Shown here in pieces: positions 31,845-34,676 of a stretch of DNA of 34,676 bases (positions are counted from its first letter, which is position 1; every line of letters begins with the position of its first letter). Both the position numbers and the translations under genes were made by a program. A model generated the notes under the pieces. It was given only the letters and a program-made list of their open reading frames with translations, did no database searches and had not been told where the DNA came from. This DNA is from Phytopseudomonas flavescens (lineage in GTDB: Bacteria > Pseudomonadota > Gammaproteobacteria > Pseudomonadales > Pseudomonadaceae): positions 43,763-78,438 of the forward strand of contig NZ_FNDG01000026.1 of assembly GCF_900100535.1 (NCBI RefSeq), written 5' to 3'.

Positions 31845-33278
31845 TCAGGTCAGCGGCGCGGCTTTCGGGGCATCCGGGGTGGCGTTCTCGGCCACCGGCC
31901 TGACCACTGCCTTGAGTCGCAATATGGCGCGCAGGCCTGGCCTGTTGTCCTCCAGCAGCAGCTCGCCGCCATGCAGTTCGGCGATCGCCTTGGTCAGCGT
32001 CAATCCCAGGCCATTGCCGGGAATCTCCGCGTTCAGGTTCAGGCGCTGGAAGCGTTCGATGGCGGTGCCATTGAGTTCGGCGGGGATGCCCGGGCCGCTG
32101 TCGGCCACGCTCAGGTGGGTCCATCCGCCGTGGCCGCAGGCGGTGAGCATGATCGGCTGGCCGGCGGGTGCGTACTTGAGTGCGTTGTCGATCAGGTTGG
32201 CCAGCGCCTGGAAGAGCAGGGCCTGGTCGCCATAGAGCTGCAGGTCGTTATGCCTGATCTGCAGTTCGCAGCCGCGTTCCTCCGCCAGCGGCAAGTAATA
32301 GTCGCAGATGTCGTTGAGCAACTGCCGTGCACCGAGTGTGCTGAACTGGTGGGCGCAACGGCCGGTCTCGACTTCGGCCACGCGCATGACGGCGCGGAAC
32401 AGGTTCTGAATGCGTTCGCTGTCCTGCACGGCACGTAACAGCTCTTCACGGGATTCGCCTTCCAGGGTGTCGGCGACGTTCAGCAGGCGATTCTGCAGGC
32501 GGGTGAGGGGAGTGCGCAGTTCGTGGGCGATATGGCTGGTGATGTTCTGCACGTCATCCATCAGCCGGTTGATGCGCAGCAAGGCATGGTTGATCTCTTC
32601 GCCGAGCTGGTCGAACTCGTCACCCTGGTGGTCATAGGGCACTTTCACGCTATGGTCGCCCCCGGCGTAAAGCACCAGCGCATCGCGGATGCGATTGATG
32701 CGGTACAGATTGCGCAGGCTGAACGGCAGGCTGATGATCAGGATCGACAGCAGAATGATCAGCAGGCCGGCACCCGCCATGAGCGGGATGATGCGCGTGC
32801 GTTCGAGCATGGGCCGTAGATCGTAGGCGCTGAAGTATTGGCCGCCGTCGTCGAGGGGCACCAGCAGGCCGAGCATTTCACTGGGGTTGCCTTGGGCGTC
32901 CCGCAACTCGACATGGCGCCAGTTGGTTTCGCAGGGGGCAGGGCAGTCGCTGGGAAACAGGTGGGCATCGCCGTACAGCGCGGTGCCTTGGCTGTCGAGC
33001 ACGATGGAATGGCGATCCTTGCGTATTTCAATGGGTTGCCGGTAGCGCAGTGCCGAAGCGACTTGCGGCGCGTTGGCCAGGCGGCCATGCATCTGCTGGG
33101 TGCGGATATCGAGCAGGATCATGTCGCGTACATGGTTGCGCATGATGATTTCGAGCAGGTGGTTGCTGAGGATGATCGAGGCCAGGGCGATCAGTAGGCA
33201 GATGAAGGCCACTGTCGTGGCCTGGCGGAAACTGCTGGTATTGAGGAGTTGGTGCAGTCGGTCATCAGCCAAGTACAT
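31845..33278 (-). CDS. Two-component sensor histidine kinase
   Basis: This encodes 477 residues: a membrane segment (about 22-42), a periplasmic sensor domain (about 45-162), a second membrane segment (about 164-187), a HAMP-like linker (188-240), the phosphoacceptor helix SHIAHELRTPL (248-258, His252), and an ATPase domain with NLIDNALKYAP (N box) and DSGPGIP (G1 box). The periplasmic domain holds a tight cysteine pair, DCPAPC (111-116). It overlaps the response regulator gene by 14 nt, so the two are made together. The signal is unknown. The linked heme oxygenase and Fur-like site raise iron or heme as candidates. Confidence 0.92.
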   Translation of the reverse strand: MYLADDRLHQLLNTSSFRQATTVAFICLLIALASIILSNHLLEIIMRNHVRDMILLDIRTQQMHGRLANAPQVASALRYRQPIEIRKDRHSIVLDSQGTALYGDAHLFPSDCPAPCETNWRHVELRDAQGNPSEMLGLLVPLDDGGQYFSAYDLRPMLERTRIIPLMAGAGLLIILLSILIISLPFSLRNLYRINRIRDALVLYAGGDHSVKVPYDHQGDEFDQLGEEINHALLRINRLMDDVQNITSHIAHELRTPLTRLQNRLLNVADTLEGESREELLRAVQDSERIQNLFRAVMRVAEVETGRCAHQFSTLGARQLLNDICDYYLPLAEERGCELQIRHNDLQLYGDQALLFQALANLIDNALKYAPAGQPIMLTACGHGGWTHLSVADSGPGIPAELNGTAIERFQRLNLNAEIPGNGLGLTLTKAIAELHGGELLLEDNRPGLRAILRLKAVVRPVAENATPDAPKAAPLT

Positions 33279-33930
33279 AGCCGATCGCCCTGATTGTACG
33301 AAGCAGGGCAGGCTTGAAATCCTTGTCGATCTTGTTGCGTAACTTCGACAGGTGCACGTCGATCAGGTTGGTCTGCGGATCGAAGTGATAGCCCCAGACC
33401 TTTTCCAGCAGCATGCTGCGCGTCACGGTCTGGCCGCGGTTTTCGGCCAGCACCTGAAGCAGCTTGAACTCCTTGTCGGTGAGATCGATACGCTGCCCCG
33501 AGCGCGAAACTTCGCGGCGGCCCAGGTCGATGCGCAGATCCTCGATGTGCAGGCTTTCGCCCGATTGCGCCTGTGGTCGGCGGCGGATCAACAGTTCGAG
33601 GCGCAGCAGCAGTTCGGTGAAGTCGAAGGGTTTGCCCAGGTAATCGTCGGCACCGGCGCGCAGGCCTTCGATACGGTCGGATGTCTGGTCGTTGGCCGAG
33701 AGAATCAGGATCGGTGGATGGCTGCGGCCGTTGAGGCGGGTAAGCACTTCGATGCCATCCATCTTGGGCAGGATGCGATCGAGCACCACCACATCGAAGG
33801 CCTCGGTCTGGATGATCTGCAACGCACCCTCGCCATTGTCGACCATTTTGCAGTTATGGCCGGATGCGTGCAGTTTGCTGCTGATCCAGTGGCTGACCGC
33901 CACATCGTCTTCGACTACGAGCACACGCAT
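33265..33930 (-). CDS. OmpR/PhoB-family response regulator
   Basis: This encodes 221 residues. The receiver domain has the acidic pair Glu7-Asp8-Asp9, phosphoacceptor Asp51 (VVLDRILP) and Lys100 (LGKPFD). The C-terminal winged-helix domain has VTRSMLLEKVWGYHF and the recognition-helix segment LIDVHLSKLRNKID. Proteins of this type bind direct repeats with 10-11 bp spacing, which matches the TTAA element in this window. One copy lies 68 nt upstream of its own ATG, suggesting autoregulation. The cognate kinase is encoded next. It is not the LuxR-type PprB found at the P. aeruginosa Tad locus. Confidence 0.94.
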   Translation of the reverse strand: MRVLVVEDDVAVSHWISSKLHASGHNCKMVDNGEGALQIIQTEAFDVVVLDRILPKMDGIEVLTRLNGRSHPPILILSANDQTSDRIEGLRAGADDYLGKPFDFTELLLRLELLIRRRPQAQSGESLHIEDLRIDLGRREVSRSGQRIDLTDKEFKLLQVLAENRGQTVTRSMLLEKVWGYHFDPQTNLIDVHLSKLRNKIDKDFKPALLRTIRAIGYVLG

Positions 33931-33989
33931 GAACAGTTCCTCGCCTCAACTCCCTCTCCGCGAGCACCTTTTTAGCAGGCGAAACGCGA

Positions 33990-34012
33990 GGTCAAGAATT
34001 AAGAACTCTTAA
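33990..34012 (-). promoter_or_regulatory. Regulator-gene promoter with variant TTAA element
   Basis: On the minus strand TTAAGAGTTCTTAAT (33998-34012) matches the other elements at 13 of 15 positions. Here TTGACC (33990-33995, -35-like) follows after only 2 nt, not 10, so the geometry differs from the flp, tadG and hemO promoters. Autoregulation, perhaps of opposite sign, is possible. Confidence 0.55.
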
Positions 34013-34018
34013 TTTAGT

Positions 34019-34037
34019 GTTAATGATTCTCATTATG
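34019..34037. promoter_or_regulatory. Fur-box-like sequence upstream of the two-component system
   Basis: GTTAATGATTCTCATTATG matches the 19-bp Fur consensus GATAATGATAATCATTATC at 15 of 19 positions, including the symmetric core AATGAT and TCATTAT. It lies 88 nt upstream of the response regulator ATG, partly beside the TTAA element. It suggests iron control of the regulator, or of a lost plus-strand gene. Confidence 0.6.
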
Positions 34038-34328
34038 CACGAAGTCTGAACTAACTGAACAGTTTTTTGTCGGCACGCCGAATCCCCGCAACGAGCCTCT
34101 GCGAAAGCATTGGCAGGGTTGTCCCGGGGGGCGCGCGGCAGGCGGACAGGGGAAAATCAGGGCTGCGCAGTGCAGGAATCGGCCGCCAAGGTACCTGCGC
34201 CATTCACCTGCCATGGGCCCGGCCGCGCGGGCGGGGCCGCCTAGGTTGCGCGAGAGATCCCGCCATGCGTTGGTGGACGACTTGGCAAGGGAACACGCGG
34301 ACGGCTAATCCTCTGCCTGCGTCCTGCG

Positions 34329-34334
34329 CCTAGC
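34329..34334. other. IS481-type target site (NCTAGN) at left IS end
   Basis: CCTAGC directly precedes the inferred IS terminus. IS481 is known to insert at NCTAGN sites. The CTAG in this target also supplies the TAG stop of the transposase frame. The matching copy at the other end lies outside the window. Confidence 0.6.
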
Positions 34335-34676
34335 TGTGTAAACCCAGTACGTTGTTCAGTGGAAGTGGCGCGCGACTGATGGGTGGTAGGTAGCCTAGGC
34401 TGGCGTGAGGTCGGTGCCAGTTGTAATGATGAAGCCAAGGTAGCAGGTGGGCGGCCCGTTGCTCTGAAGTGTCATAGCTGCAGGCATACGCCCACTCGCG
34501 CAAGCTGGTCTGGATGAATCGCTCGGCCTTGCCGTTGGTGCGCGGTGTGTAGGGTTTGGTCCACAGATGACGCAAGCCAAGCCTGCGCACCAAACGCCGG
34601 AAGCGCTTGGATCGGTAGCAGACGCCATTGTCGGTCATGATGCGAGTAATCCGTATGCCCAGGCCGCGGTAGTAGC
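34330..34676 (-). CDS. IS481-family transposase, C-terminal part (runs off window)
   Basis: The frame enters from the window edge with YYRGLGIRITRI and continues to a TAG stop, giving about 114 residues of the C-terminal half. The second catalytic aspartate is in MTDNGVCYRS and the glutamate in NGKAERFIQTSLREWAYA, in the DDE spacing of IS481/IS3-type enzymes. The ending WLHHYNWHRPHASLGYLPP is typical of IS481 transposases. The 5' end, including the first aspartate, is missing only because the window stops. The stop codon falls in target DNA, 3 nt outside the inferred terminal repeat. Confidence 0.9.
   Translation of the reverse strand, partial: YYRGLGIRITRIMTDNGVCYRSKRFRRLVRRLGLRHLWTKPYTPRTNGKAERFIQTSLREWAYACSYDTSEQRAAHLLPWLHHYNWHRPHASLGYLPPISRAPLPLNNVLGLHS
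34335..34676 (-). mobile_element. IS481-family insertion sequence, partial (one end)
   Basis: The element's end nearest the transposase 3' terminus appears to start at TGTGTAAACCCAG (34335), with the TGT expected for IS481-family ends, next to the CTAG target. The other end is beyond the window, so length and intactness are unknown. It sits about 300 bp upstream of the two-component system's control region. Confidence 0.75.

Larger units (their letters stand above)
33931..34328. other. Gene-free control region between regulator gene and IS element
   Basis: These 398 nt hold the regulator promoter, the TTAA element and the Fur-like box at their left end. In the right part (about 34040-34328) I find no convincing gene. 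Short frames on both strands read as low-complexity, Arg- and Pro-rich shadow. A GC-rich stretch around 34216-34240 could fold but has no T-run. The Fur-like box could also serve a plus-strand gene that the insertion element displaced or cut. Confidence 0.6.

Noticed and set aside
34020..34333. Short plus- and minus-strand frames upstream of the IS
   Set aside because: They have no ribosome site, domain or coherent composition and overlap the regulatory sequences.

Overview
The window is high-GC gammaproteobacterial DNA that looks like a Pseudomonas or close relative. The evidence is a proteobacterial initiator tRNA beside a LexA-boxed dinB, a PigA/HemO-like heme oxygenase, and a complete Tad (tight adherence) pilus cluster. 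No species call is possible from the sequence alone. Apart from dinB, every gene I accept lies on the minus strand, so most of the window reads right to left.

Layout by coordinate. 1-1456: tRNA-fMet (minus) and dinB (plus), with a LexA box. 1575-2413: a small coupled pair, a zinc-ribbon-like protein and a META-domain lipoprotein. 2489-3082: a heme oxygenase. 3181-9156: an export-like module made of a membrane S2P-type metalloprotease fused to an HlyD-like arm, an HlyD-like protein with a cytosolic GAF-like domain, a periplasmic adaptor and a TolC-family lipoprotein. It has no ABC ATPase and no RND pump. 9180-19037: a giant 3285-residue LEPR-XLL surface protein with four beta-propeller blocks. 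19073-31718: the Tad cluster, in transcription order flp, tadV, rcpC, rcpA, cpaD, tadZ, tadA, tadB, tadC, tadD, tadE, tadF, a small membrane protein and tadG. 31845-33930: an OmpR-family two-component system. 33998-34037: its control region, with a Fur-box-like sequence. 34335 to the end: the 3' part of an IS481-family element.

The main observation ties these parts together. A 15-bp element (TTAAGCATTCTTAAT in the direction of transcription, two TTAA half-sites 10 bp apart) lies upstream of flp, tadG, the heme oxygenase and the response regulator gene. In the first three promoters it sits exactly 10 nt before a TTG-type -35 hexamer. This is the arrangement expected for an OmpR-type activator, and the obvious candidate is the linked regulator. 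I infer one regulon: an iron-influenced two-component system that turns on a Tad pilus, a giant surface protein with its own export module, and heme degradation. In P. aeruginosa the Tad locus is instead controlled by PprA/PprB, which also controls the secreted adhesin BapA. This window therefore looks like an independently wired equivalent, with a different regulator, a different surface protein and an unfamiliar export module.
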